The position numbers and the translations under genes are program-made. A DNA stretch of 64,000 nucleotides from Ryuthela nishihirai (taxonomy: Eukaryota; Arthropoda; Arachnida; Araneae; Heptathelidae). Positions 22,342-32,179 of the stretch are shown piece by piece. The notes below the pieces were generated by a model. The model did no database searches and was not told where the DNA came from. It was given only the letters and a program-made list of their open reading frames with translations. Location of the stretch: positions 21,353,801 to 21,417,800 of the forward strand of contig JAWZYU010000019.1 in the NCBI GenBank assembly GCA_038380435.1. Direction: 5' to 3'. Each line of letters starts with the position of its first letter. Within the stretch, counting starts at the first letter, position 1.

Positions 22342-22619
22342 TATATGTTTTAGAAGAAGTTTGCACAATGATTGTTTCAATACTAAATTACGAATGATAA
22401 TCATAAATCAAGGTAATTTATTGTTGAATATTCCAGCTTCCATAGATAGCTCTTTAAATATTGAATCAATATTGATGAAATCGACATTGAAATAGATTTC
22501 ATTCTAATCTTTATCTTTACTCACAATTTCCTATTAGAGGCATTTTTTAGAAGTTATAGAGCTTCGAAGTTTAGATTCCCATTCATATAGGCTGAAAATT
22601 TGCTAATACACTTTAGAAT

Positions 22620-23590
22620 TGAAATTGCAACACCCAGAAGCATCGGGAAAATTCGATTGGCATTCATGTATATATGAAGCATTGTGTGAGACAAGAAAGA
22701 CATGATCAAGTTTTAAAAACAAATGGATAATTTTATTAAGAGAAATATAAGGCGCATCACTCGGAGGTACAGCAACCGCTATTAACCGTGAATTGAGTAA
22801 TGCTTTATGACAGTGGGTCTTAAGAAACTCTGATGGCCTTCTGCAGCACTGTCTATCATGTTTTCTGCACCTGGTCCTGCAGAGTGGCCATTTACTGAAC
22901 TAGATGTGGGTTGGTGTTAATATGATATCCAACCATGTTCTATTGGAGACAGATCTAGGAATCTTGTTAGCCACTCCCGGATGTTTACAGTGCATAGACG
23001 TTCCCTGGAGATGTTTACAGTATGCAGATGTGCATTATCTTCCTGAAACATGCTGCCAGCCACACCTATTATGAAAGGGATAATAACAGTATCCAGTATG
23101 TGATTCACTGAGCTGTCGAACTGCCTGTACAGGTGCTTTAGATTAGCTGTCAAAATGCCTGTAGGAACACTAGAGGTGTTCGCTATCATAGCTGCTACCC
23201 AGACCACGAGCTTTGAGACTCAAGACTCAAGAGCAGACTTTGAGCTGTATGGTGCTCAAAGACTGCTCTTGAGTTAGTCCCTCTCAACTTCATATATGAA
23301 CCTGACTATTATCAGATCCCAACAAAAATGGGATTCATCACCGAACATCACACAATACTATTCTGTGTTCCACCTCACTCGAGTAGGGCACCACTGCAGA
23401 TGCTGGTGACGTTTGTCACTGTTTAGGGGGAAGAGACTCAATGGACAGCATGCATGTAATCCAGCCTCTGCCAGTTTCCGAGATATGGTTTGTCTTGGAG
23501 CGACTTATAGCAACATTTATGACTCTTCTGATGATAGACAAGAGTGGTTGCAGGAGTGACGTAATCTTCTCGCCAGATCAAACGGTCGTC
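22620..23590 (-). pseudogene. Tc1-like element, 3' part (transposase C-terminal half)
   Basis: The terminal repeat 'gaaattgcaacaccca' at 22621-22636 is inverted at 29588-29614 on the far side of the Polinton-like insert. Minus-strand frames contain a 'FGDESHF' segment (near 23310-23330), 'FQEDNAHLHT' (near 23020-23050) and 'LDLSPIEHGW' (near 22930-22960), which correspond to the three catalytic acid regions of Tc1 transposases. Stops and frameshifts are frequent. A local 'ctcaagactcaagagcagactttgagc' repeat near 23215-23270 interrupts the frame. Confidence 0.8.
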
Positions 23591-23705
23591 AGTAGTAGCA
23601 ATACTTTTTCAGAAGGGGCGTGTCCGAAATGATGTCATTTTTATCGGTGGATGCTTTCTGTTTCTAGGTTTCCCCCCTTTCCCCCAGTGACGTCATAACT
23701 TGGAT
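23591..23705 (+). repeat. left TIR of the Polinton-like element
   Basis: Pairs with 29050-29165. The shared order is 'agtagtagcaatactttttYagaaggggcgtgtccgaaatga', 'tatcggtggatgctttctgtt', a pyrimidine tract, and 'tgacgtc'. Small indels separate the two copies. Confidence 0.85.
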
Positions 23706-25002
23706 TCCACTGTCGGTGAAGAATTCAACATACTAGGATGGGGTTATGAAATTTATTGGTTGCCCCTCCCCTTTGCCCCCTTCACTGCCGTTGGAGAGAT
23801 GGGATTCCCACGAAATGTTCACACAGGTGTTCTCTAACTACGATAGCATCAGTGAAAATGTCATAACTCATGTCAGTATTGAAAGGTAGGCTAACGTACG
23901 ATTCTTACCATGTTCTATTGCTCTTATTGTTTCTTGAGTGTCATTGCTATTCTGAGAGGTCCCCTCATTCAAGAGCGAGGTTCTTTGAGAAGCGTTCTGT
24001 TGGGAAGCAGCATTGTACTTAGGAAATGTGACAATAAGCACGAATGTAACAGTCAAGGAGGCGTGTCTCTGAATAGTTCCCATCCCTGACGTCTAGTATC
24101 TGATTGTTGGCAAAAAAGTGTCTAACTCACGTCACTTTTACGAAAGTAGAGGGTGGAAGAAAGCGTTCATTGGAGGTCAGGTTCGTGTCACAGATAATAC
24201 TAGTGGATGTACAATAAACCATGATGCTGAATGACACAATGTGAGAGCATGGCGAAAAGTCATTCAACATTGCTAAAGGAGGTGTGTCAGAAAGCCTGTT
24301 CTAAGAGGAATAATTATAGGTGACTGCCACTTAGACAGGTATGTGCACTGATATAGAGGGATAACAATGCCCTTTCGGAAAGTTTCTTAGTCGGGAGAAT
24401 ACGTTACCTTCAGCAAGGGCTGACCGCCCACCTTCAAGGGGGTGTAACATCCACTCAGAATGGGCATGGCTAGTTAGCGAATCTTACCCAACATTATGTT
24501 CCATTTAACAGAAGGGACACTACTGATGATGAATGGGAGTTTTGGGTTGGTGTTAAGAAAGCGGCAGTCATTTTGAAAAGTTGCAAGGGGAGGTCTCGTC
24601 TGCACGACGTTCCATTCTAACAGAAGTGGGGGAGGTAGCGAAAAACCCATAACTCATGTCAGCATTGAAAGGTTGTGCTAAGGTGAACTGTGCCTGGCAT
24701 GCTCTAAACGCGTCAAAAAATGTCGTAATTCATGTCAGTATACAATGGAAGCACAGGGAGATGGACGCTCCACATGTGGCATTTAAGCAACCTTATGATC
24801 TGTCAAACTCCTATCCAAAGAAATGGTGGTAAGGTCAAAAGTTGTGTGAGAATCTCCCTGAACAGCATTGCAAAAAACCAGTACAGTCACAGGGGAGAGG
24901 GTTTAAAACGTCCCATTGGAGGGAGGTGAAGGTGGGTGGACTCACACATGCGTATGAAGCGGTTTATAAACTACTGCACAGCCCAGAAGAAGTCATTAAG
25001 CA
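23706..25002. other. non-coding 5' part of the Polinton-like element with repeated motif
   Basis: No domain is recognisable. The phrase 'cataactcatgtcagYattgaaagg' occurs near 23861 and 24651, with weaker forms near 24119 and 24724 ('cgtaattcatgtcagtatacaatgg'). Each lies near similar text ('gctaacgt', 'gctaaggtg'), so this may be a decayed array or a repeated regulatory motif. Confidence 0.5.
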
Positions 25003-25152
25003 ATGGATCTCACCTATGGAGAGAAATTGGAAGCCTTAGCCAGCATTCAGCATGAGCTAGATGCTATTTTAGCTAGGGTGGAGCAACCCAAAACTTCACG
25101 CCTAAGTTTGAAGAAATGGAAAAAGAGCAGTCAGGCCCAATCGGTGAAATGA
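25003..25152 (+). CDS. small ORF upstream of polB, unknown
   Basis: A 49-codon ATG-to-TGA frame begins 'MDLTYGEKLEALASIQHELDAIL' and ends in a basic 'LKKWKKSSQ' segment. The heptad-like spacing of leucines suggests a helix. It lies just upstream of the polymerase remnant. It may be an independent small protein or the broken N-terminus of a longer reading frame. I recognise no family. Confidence 0.3.
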   Translation: MDLTYGEKLEALASIQHELDAILARVEQPKTSRLSLKKWKKSSQAQSVK

Positions 25153-25230
25153 CCGAGGTCAGAGGTCACATCTACCGAGGGTCCACTGCACACGTTGAAG
25201 GAGGCGACGCACCATCTACCGCACCAAGGT

Positions 25231-25288
25231 CCTATCTGAAGAGATGGATGGGACACTGAAGAACCTATCTGAAGAGATGGATGGGACA
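25231..25288 (+). repeat. 33-bp direct duplication
   Basis: 'cctatctgaagagatggatgggaca' occurs at 25231-25255 and 25264-25288. The 33-bp period keeps the reading frame, adding 11 codons. It lies just before the Pro/Ser/Thr-rich start of the polymerase frame. Confidence 0.8.
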
Positions 25289-27420
25289 GGCGGCGCCACC
25301 GTTGAAACGCCAAAGAGCAGAAACACCATGCAGTGGACCGCCATCTACTGGGGAAGGAGCGAGCGTACCTTTGACCATGCCTGCGCCAAGGACACCAGCT
25401 GTTACCATGACAATGAAGCAGCAACCAAGCACTTCCGGCATCATTACCATGCCAACGGTTGCAGTCACGGATGCACCAGGTTACATGATCATGAAGAGCA
25501 GCAGCTATCGCTTCTGAAAATATAAGGCATTGTTCATGAGTCACATGGCTTGAATGATTAACTTTGACTGTGTGGGTTCACTTGAATTCATGGACACTCT
25601 CCTTAACGTTCAAAAGGACATTTTTCAAGAACTATTACCAGAGAAGGAATACAGTCATGTCAGACTGTGTTTCAATCGAAATGCCTCAGGAAACCCCATC
25701 AACCTGCTGTTGACCTCACGTAATGAGGTCACGGCAGAAAAATTCGTGGACACAGTGGAGAAAGTTCTTCAATCGAATAATGTGTTCGGTAGAGATGAAG
25801 ATTTATATTTTGATCTGGCCACTGTCGATCTGGAACGCACCGGAGGTGTCGGTAAAACCCCTGGACCATGTGGCAGACCTCTGGCGGACCTCGAGGCATT
25901 CAACACCAGTAAAAAGTCTTCAACATCTTCAACAATGAAAACCTGTGCCTCGCCCGAAGTCTCGTTGTTGGACATGCCCTGTGTTTAGAAATAATTTTCG
26001 GGTTGATATTTCCACCCATGTCCCGAATTCTTCAGCCCCAGCATTACCCACTCTCTCACAGGGCAACCCATGGTGCTAAATTACTTAAGGACCCTGGATA
26101 GAGAGCGATGCATCCAACAGCTTTTACCTGATCACAGGTACAGAGTGTGCTGGGAACATGATTTCGACTGGCTACTCAAAACAGATCCCACCGCTGCATT
26201 CATTTACCAGCAGACTGAAGAAGTAAGGAGAATTAGCAGGCGCTCCTCTACGGTGGGAGAATGGAGACATTCTCCTTGTTTTGTGACACGAAGGTCGAAA
26301 ACTGTGATGTGAAGTATTTCGACATGAACTCGCTTTATCCCGCAGTTTGGAAGCATGGGGTTTTCCCTGTCAAGCACCCCTGGAGGATCAGAGAAAATTT
26401 CGATTATACCCCTGAAGCTTATTTTGGAATTGTTCACTGCACTGTACTACCTCCTACCAACCTGTACATCCTCATACTACCCTACCATTGTCGCAACAAA
26501 TTGTTGTTTCCTCTGTGCAGCACATGAGCAGAATTAGCACAGGTAGACCCATTTACTCACATAGAAGCACAGAGAGCTCTCACAGCCTCTTATGTGTCCC
26601 TGGAATTGTATAAATCCGTCCATGAAGGCTACAAAATTCTCAAAATTCACGGTGTATGTCACTATTCGGAAAATATTACTTATGTTACTCAGGACCTTGG
26701 CTTATTTGGAAAATACATCAACACTTTCTTAGAGGCCAAACAGAAATATGCAGGCTACCCATCCAACATCATCACAGACGCTGGAAAATCAAAATTTTGG
26801 GAAGATTTTTTCCAGGCAGAGGGGGTGAGAATTAACCCCCAGGAGGTCGTATATAATAGCACCAAAAGAAGTCTTTCTAAGGGTGCCTCGAATAATTTAT
26901 GGGGGAAGCTGTCAGAAGACATTTCTAGACCTGTGTCTCAAGTTATCGACAACCCCATAAAATTATTGGACTTAGCGAAAGATCACTCCAAGACCCTCAC
27001 TGACCTTCATGTGGTCAATTCGGAACCTATCCTAGTGACCTATAGACCTGCTAAAGAATTCACCCCCACAAACCTTAAAGGTAACGTTGTCGTGGCCACA
27101 TTCATCATGGCCCAAGCACGCCTCACTCTATATGGCATGCTTTCTAAATTAAAACAGAAAGCCCTCTACACCGACTCAGATTCGTGCATTTTTAAAACCT
27201 CACCCAGCGACATGTTTATTCCAGAGTCCTCTGATTTCATGGGTCATTTTAAAAGCGAGATAACCGATCAGTATGGGTCGAACGCCACTATAGAACGGTA
27301 CAACTCCATAGCTCCTGAAAATTATATACTGGAACTTTCTAATGATGATACTATCACCCGTGCTGAAGGAAATCTAATCTCCGTGAGGGTAGGACTGTTC
27401 ACTGGCAGGCTGCATGGTGA
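25281..27420 (+). pseudogene. protein-primed family B DNA polymerase, broken
   Basis: Three main open pieces in shifted frames form one gene. The N-terminal piece (25281-25988) is a low-complexity Pro/Thr segment, then a domain containing 'LCFNRNASGNPI' and 'EDLYFDLATVDL'. A frame change near 25915 gives 'NENLCLARSLVVGHAL', a segment I associate with Maverick polymerases. The middle piece (26261-26527) carries 'YFDMNSLYPAVWKHG', the DxxSLYP motif of the polymerase catalytic site. The C-terminal piece (26594 to about 27400) has 'GASNNLWGKL' (motif B region) and 'ALYTDSDSCIF', the YxDTDS motif with S in place of T. Frameshifts near 25915 and 26530-26590 and stops at 25986 and around 26090-26230 inactivate it. 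Sequence after about 27400 has no match to the usual C-terminus. Confidence 0.8.
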
Positions 27421-27463
27421 CAACTGTTGCGTTCTACAGGTTTTTCAGTCACTTAAGTCTCCA

Positions 27464-27859
27464 TCATGTGAGGGTGACGTCACGTTTCTCCCTCCTAGAT
27501 TGTGCAGGTTGCGCCTCTAGTGGAGAATCCTTGTACTGGACAGGGGCAGGCTTACACGTCATTTTCCGCTTAGGTTTTGGCTTGAGGGGCAGGAGGTGCA
27601 TTGGAACCGGGGACAGTTGCGAAGTCATGGTTGAGATGGATGGTTTTGGGTCCCTCCATCGTTTAACACATGGAGGGTTTTCCTCATCACTAATAGAAGG
27701 GTTGCCTTCATTCACAGTTGGGGTATCTTCTTCATTCACAGGAAGGCTGCCTTCTTCATTCACAGAAGGGTTGTTTTCAACAGGGTGCGGATCTTCAATC
27801 ATAGATGGGGTGTCTTCACCAAAATAGTCAGGTTCGTTGAACAAGTCCCACAAGTTCAT
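27464..27859 (-). CDS. 131-aa acidic repeat ORF of the Polinton-like element
   Basis: An intact minus-strand ORF starting 'MNLWDLFNEPDYFGEDTPS'. Residues about 25-62 are short repeats of the type 'PSVNEEG/PVNEED/TVNEGN'. The C-terminal half is basic ('LKPKPKRKMTCK'), ending 'RREKRDVTLT'. The acidic-then-basic layout suggests a small virion or regulatory protein, but I recognise no family. It converges on the polymerase remnant, the arrangement expected of a two-strand viral-type element. The repeats keep the frame, so the ORF may have been under selection until recently. Confidence 0.45.
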   Translation of the reverse strand: MNLWDLFNEPDYFGEDTPSMIEDPHPVENNPSVNEEGSLPVNEEDTPTVNEGNPSISDEENPPCVKRWRDPKPSISTMTSQLSPVPMHLLPLKPKPKRKMTCKPAPVQYKDSPLEAQPAQSRREKRDVTLT

Positions 27860-27896
27860 CAGAAAAAAGCCTCTAATTCACCGTGTGGTTGACCAA

Positions 27897-28160
27897 TTAA
27901 TGACCGGTCCATTGCATAGAATGCATCTCGATATACTCCTTCATCCATGTGCTAAATCCTGCTGTCTCGGCTTGTGAACAATGCACTCCACATCCTTCGT
28001 GATAACCATACTCAGTTCCAGGTATTTTAGGAAGGTCTTTGAAACTCGGACAGCCAATTTTTTCTAAATCGAGTGAAGCTATACCAAGTCTGGTCAATAG
28101 CCATTTCTCGTAGAATCCTCCCTTGTAAGTGATGACAGAAGCAAAAGGCGTGCATCACTT
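27897..28160 (-). CDS. unknown ORF of the Polinton-like element
   Basis: The frame is open upstream of its first ATG (28095-28097). It includes 'YKGGFYEKWLLTRLG' before 'IASLDLEKIGCPSFKDL'. Near the end is a Cys/His pattern, 'YHEGCGVHCSQAETAGF', and a tryptophan-containing helix, 'FSTWMKEYIEM'. The Cys/His spacing hints at a metal site. I recognise no family. The upstream part probably lost its start by mutation. Confidence 0.4.
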
Positions 28161-28492
28161 TTCGTGGATATGACATACAATATCGTCCAGGCACGCACAC
28201 TTCCATACCACGTCACCAACATGAGGGGAAAAGGGAAGGCCCGTGACGTGTTTGGACACATAACGAATTGTTTTCCAGTCGTTCTGAGGAATGTCCATCA
28301 CATAGGAAAGGTCGAATCTGTAGACACCCGTCAGGCCTCTACAATCCGAATAACTTAGTTCACGGGTCAGGAATTAACCCTTCACGGTGAAACCGTATAA
28401 ATCTAATACACAGCAGATGTGATGTATTTCACACTGATCTGGAACAGAGCTAATGTCTATCATACCTGGGTTCACACTGAAGAGGATATCGA

Positions 28493-28801
28493 TCACTGGG
28501 AGAGGATGCTGGACACCTTCAGTGTTTCAACTAAGTCTTCAAAGTCGACACGCTCAAGCCCTTCAAGTACAGGGTAACCATGTTTGTGGGCTTTCAGCGT
28601 GAACGTCAGCACCACTTTCTCTACAGAAGGATCGGGCAGTCGACTAATGATACTGTCGCACACTAGTTGCTCAAGGAGACCGGGAAACACAGGAACTAAT
28701 TGCTCATCGGGCTGACCACACCAATACTGCTGAACAGATTTGAAGACGATGTCTGCAAAAGCCATGACTGTGGCTCCAAAATCACTGCAGTGCCTTTTCA
28801 T
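28493..28801 (-). CDS. 102-aa unknown ORF of the Polinton-like element
   Basis: A minus-strand ORF starting 'MKRHCSDFGATVMAFADIVF' and ending 'FEDLVETLKVSSILSQ'. It has no membrane segment and a predicted mixed helix/strand character ('KVVLTFTLKAH'). No family is recognised. The first Met lies about 250 bp inside the right TIR, in the position of a terminal gene. Further minus-strand text downstream carries stops. Confidence 0.4.
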   Translation of the reverse strand: MKRHCSDFGATVMAFADIVFKSVQQYWCGQPDEQLVPVFPGLLEQLVCDSIISRLPDPSVEKVVLTFTLKAHKHGYPVLEGLERVDFEDLVETLKVSSILSQ

Positions 28802-28891
28802 TCGAATCCTCCACCAATGAGCAACATGTCCAATCAGATTCCAGAAAAATGAGGTTATCCAATTAAAAATTGAGGGTCGAAGGGGTTAATG

Positions 28892-28953
28892 ACCAACCAA
28901 ACCTAGAGACTAAAGGGGTAACAACCAACCACACCTAGAGACTAAAGGGTTAC
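28892..28953. repeat. 31-bp tandem duplication near the right TIR
   Basis: 'accaaccaMacctagagactaaagggKtaac' occurs twice in tandem at 28892-28922 and 28923-28953, with three differences. A further partial unit ('gaaggggttaatgaccaacc') lies just upstream. Confidence 0.75.
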
Positions 28954-29049
28954 AGTGGGAGGCGAAGGGTTGCACCCCTTCACCTAGCCTAGAAGATGCT
29001 CAGGGGGAAAGAAATGGGGGTGGAAAACTGGTCATCAATGAAGCCCACC

Positions 29050-29165
29050 TAGGACGTCACAGGTAGTGGGAGAAAAGAAATGGGGAAAACTTAACAACAG
29101 AAAGCATCCACCGATAAGGATGTCATTTCGGACACGCCCCTTCTAAAAAAAGTATTGCTACTACT
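29050..29165 (-). repeat. right TIR of the Polinton-like element
   Basis: Reverse complement of 23591-23705 with small indels (ttttttt for tttttc, 'catcc' for 'tgtcattt'). The element ends at 29165 ('gtattgctactact'). Confidence 0.85.
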
Positions 29166-29610
29166 GTCGTTCCATGGTGTGGTCGTCCTGCAGGCTCCAG
29201 AACCTGGCTGATGAGAGGTCATAACTTTTCTCAAAAACTGCTGCCATCATCAATGCACTGTTACATTGTTAAGCCCAAATACTGTGCAATACAGTGAGTC
29301 AACCATCCAGCCTCTGGAAGGCCAATAATTCATCCTCTGATTCGCTCAGATGGTGATATGGCCGGCGCGTCTGTTTCCTTTGCATTCCACACAAACTTCA
29401 CTTCCTCTTAAAACTCGCAGTTCGAATCCCGAAGGCTCTTCTCATGAGGAAACCAGACTTAGTAGTAACTTTATGCAGTGGCGTTCTCGCTGATATCAGC
29501 AAATGCTGCAGTGGATTGGTCATTTTTAATCATTTGCATATCTCAGCGCAACTCAGCCACCTGCTGATTTGCATGCACTTCCGATCATTCCTTATGGGTG
29601 TTGCAATTTA
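29166..29610 (-). pseudogene. Tc1-like element, 5' part
   Basis: The continuation of the 22620-23590 element beyond the Polinton-like insertion. The right terminal repeat 'gggtgttgcaattt' at 29597-29610 is the inverse of 'aaattgcaacaccc' at 22622-22635. Removing the 5.6-kb insert leaves about 1.4 kb, a normal Tc1 size. The transposase N-terminus must lie here but is too decayed to read. Confidence 0.65.
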
Positions 29611-30044
29611 AATGTTACAGATTGTATTTTGAAAGAACAGTGTAAATCAAGCTCCAGTAGGTAAGTTTGACAATAAGTACTCCAAGGTAAGTAAGGTCGA
29701 TGCAAAAGTTGAACAAATATGACTTCATTTATTGAAGAAACTCTGCGATACCACTTATGCACCAAGACTTTGAGGACTTTCCTTATACTGCCGGATCTCG
29801 ATTTAAGTAGGTGTTTGAGACCTTAAAGATGGCCGCGTAGGTTAAGCATGATTTCCCCCATAAGAAATGAAAGAAATAATAGGTATGGAATGCTTTCTGA
29901 AAAATGATATGTACAAGTGTCCAAAAAAGAATGGTGAAGTTTCGGGAAGCACTGTTCCCGAATACACAAATAGCATCACATTGAATGTTGTACCTGTACA
30001 TTCTAACTGTTTCACAGGCGGCCACCAGAGGTCGAAGCTCCGTC

Positions 30045-30454
30045 ACATTTCTCAAGAGATGTTATGGACGTTCTTAATGCAACATTTCCTGACAGATGGA
30101 TTGGCAGGATCCAAGTTATGGTCCAATTCTATGGTCACTAAAGAACCTTGATTTTTCTCCTTGTGGGGCTTTATAAAGAATTATATTTCCATGGACAAAA
30201 TTCGACACCTGAATCATTTGAAAACCAGAATAAGAGAAGCAACTGAGCAAGTAATAAGAGATATGCTGCAGCGTGTATGGCAAGGAGTGGTATGCCGATT
30301 GGACATATGCAGTCATGAACATGCAGAAAATCATTAATTACGTTCAAAACTATTTGAAGAATGCTTTCAATTAAAATATCATAATCTTGAATACATATAT
30401 TATTTTTCTATATATTAGTTCTCGAAACCGCACCATTATTTTTCAGACACCCTG
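30045..30454 (+). pseudogene. mariner-type transposase C-terminus with 3' terminal repeat
   Basis: Broken frames read 'HFSRDVMDVLNATFPDRWIG' (near 30049), 'PIPWSLKNLDFSP' (near 30126) and 'EQVIRDMLQRVW' (near 30246). These match the order of the C-terminal part of DDE transposases with 'FPDRWIGRxGPIxW'. The 3' end 'ttttcagacaccctg' followed by TA at 30455-30456 is a mariner-type terminus. The 5' terminus and N-terminal half are absent. Confidence 0.75.
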
Positions 30455-30844
30455 TAAATGCACCTATTTCCTCCAGTATTATTTTTTCACTATACAGTAT
30501 TGATTTGTTACGATAATGAAGACATTATGTACATTCAAGTAACACAAAAAGCTGAAAACTGTAGCCTATAGACAATAAAAATATAATAATTGTTTGTGAT
30601 CATTTTTTTTTCTATTACACGTTGAACTCTGTCTCCGTGCGTTGCTGCTGCTGGTTGTGGTATGATTGAAGGAAAGTGGCAGTTTTAGGTTTTGGGTTCA
30701 CTTGTGTTCGATGACTGAATATGCAGAGGTGGAAATGTAATGTTCAGAGTTTTACACTTTCCTCTCAGCTGCACAGTTGCTTAACTCTTTAAAAATTTTG
30801 AGTTCAAACCGAATTATTTCAAAAATATATATATACTCCATATA

Positions 30845-32179
30845 TTAAATAAAAGATGTCAACTTGTGTTGTTGTTTTTTATCTGCGTAAATCCAGAGTT
30901 CCATCGGAACTTGGCAGTTGGAGAAAATGGACTTTCTCCCAGTTTTAAGGGTGGAAAACTCAGACATGCGATTTCTGACCATGGGCACTTTCCCAATCTT
31001 AAAATCTTGCCTTTTATTAGTAGACGTACAGCAGCAACTCATGCAGAATGTTCTCCTGAAAAATCGTGCGACGCATTTGCGTAATTGTATCATCCTTCTA
31101 CCATCATTAGTTGGTGAAGCTTTATCACATTCTTTCATTTCAACATCTGGATTTTTATTGGACGAAACAGTTTTTGGCTTTTTCGAACCTTTAGCTTTAT
31201 TAGCATGAGCGCCTCTTCGTATCACACGAAAACAGGGGTCCATCACTTTTGAACCATCACACTCAACCTTATTATCTTGATCTTTCAAGAAGAAATCATG
31301 AAGCAGTGCTGCTTTCGCCCTTACTCTTTTCTGCGGCTCTTCACAAATAAAGAGATCTAAAAAAGTGATTAGTTGATTAGCAGCTTCAATTTTAATGGGT
31401 GATGCAGGATTAGCCTTTAACAGAAGCGAACGCATGAACCGAGGATCTTTCATGCTCGTGAGCATCGGTTTAACGTGATTGTCGAAAGTGGGACAAGGTG
31501 CACAAAGTTTAATGCATTTTGAAAACGCTTGTTTTGTCATTATTTGAAGAATTACGATTCCTGCCACCCAGAGCTCAGCATCTATGGCATCAAATGGGCC
31601 ATGCATTCTGGCAGATACAATTTCAGGTGGTAAATACAGAAAAGGCGCAGCTATCTTGCTAAAGTCTGTTTCTCTTGCTTTATTTAGGAATGAGAAATCA
31701 GTTATGACAGCTTTATTCATTTCTCTATTAACGAGTATATTCTCTTCTTTTAAATCATTGTGAGTTAATCCTTGACTATGTAAATAATCCAATCCTCTGA
31801 GGAAATCAAAAACAAATCCCTTTTTTCTTGTCATACAATCTGGAGCAGTAAAAAATTCAGGTGCATGTATTAAATTAAAAAGATCCGTACCCATTAAGGG
31901 CATAAAGAATGCTTTTGCTCTTCCAATTAGTGTTATTGTTCCATATAAGCACACAATGTTTTCGTGGCATAAATGTGGCCATAACATATCTTCACCATTA
32001 GAAGCTTCTGCCACTATCTTAGTTGCTACCTTACAAGCTTTTGCTTTGTCATACAATGCTATGACTTTGCCGTAACCTCCTTCACCAATATCATGAAAGA
32101 ATTCATATTCATCTTTACGCTTAAGTAAATCTACCGACGCTTCAATAACATGACCCCTACTATACATGTTTATTTTCAT
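30845..32179 (-). CDS. intact intronless protein kinase, 444 aa, atypical motifs
   Basis: A full ORF from ATG at 32177-32179 to stop at 30845-30847. Kinase landmarks in order: glycine loop 'IGEGGYGKV' (residues 31-39), ATP-anchoring lysine in 'VATKIV' (K54), possible alpha-C glutamate E63, 'HENIVCLYG' (72-80), catalytic loop 'HNDLKEENIL' with D142 and N147, metal site 'DFS' (161-163, S in place of the usual G), 'PPE' in place of APE (184-186), and 'DAELWVAGIVILQIM' (200-214). A C-terminal extension of roughly 130 residues is basic and contains a cysteine cluster ('FCMSCCC'). The lobe resembles the MAP3K8/NIK style of kinase ('LYG' after HEN), but the family is uncertain. A single uninterrupted exon amid decayed transposons suggests a retrogene or a clade-specific intronless expansion under selection. 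Catalysis is plausible since K54, D142, N147 and D161 remain. Confidence 0.9.
   Translation of the reverse strand: MKINMYSRGHVIEASVDLLKRKDEYEFFHDIGEGGYGKVIALYDKAKACKVATKIVAEASNGEDMLWPHLCHENIVCLYGTITLIGRAKAFFMPLMGTDLFNLIHAPEFFTAPDCMTRKKGFVFDFLRGLDYLHSQGLTHNDLKEENILVNREMNKAVITDFSFLNKARETDFSKIAAPFLYLPPEIVSARMHGPFDAIDAELWVAGIVILQIMTKQAFSKCIKLCAPCPTFDNHVKPMLTSMKDPRFMRSLLLKANPASPIKIEAANQLITFLDLFICEEPQKRVRAKAALLHDFFLKDQDNKVECDGSKVMDPCFRVIRRGAHANKAKGSKKPKTVSSNKNPDVEMKECDKASPTNDGRRMIQLRKCVARFFRRTFCMSCCCTSTNKRQDFKIGKVPMVRNRMSEFSTLKTGRKSIFSNCQVPMELWIYADKKQQHKLTSFI

Larger units (their letters stand above)
23591..29165. mobile_element. Polinton/Maverick-like (adintovirus-like) deleted element
   Basis: The element is bounded by inverted repeats of about 110 bp whose tips are 'agtagtagcaatactttt'. 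It is flanked by 'gtcgtc' (23585-23590) and 'gtcgtt' (29166-29171), a 6-bp duplication with one mismatch. Six-base duplications, AG termini and a short terminal tandem repeat (here AGT-AGT-AG) fit Polintons. It encodes a broken family B DNA polymerase on the plus strand and three unknown minus-strand ORFs. At 5.6 kb it is far shorter than a complete Polinton: integrase, packaging ATPase, protease and capsid genes are not recognisable. Confidence 0.85.

Noticed and set aside
25131..25544. Minus-strand ORF of 137 aa over the polB start
   Set aside because: It is a shadow of the plus-strand polymerase frame and has no motif.
27414..27827. Plus-strand 137-aa ORF in the Polinton-like element
   Set aside because: It is the antisense shadow of the minus-strand repeat ORF at 27464-27859.
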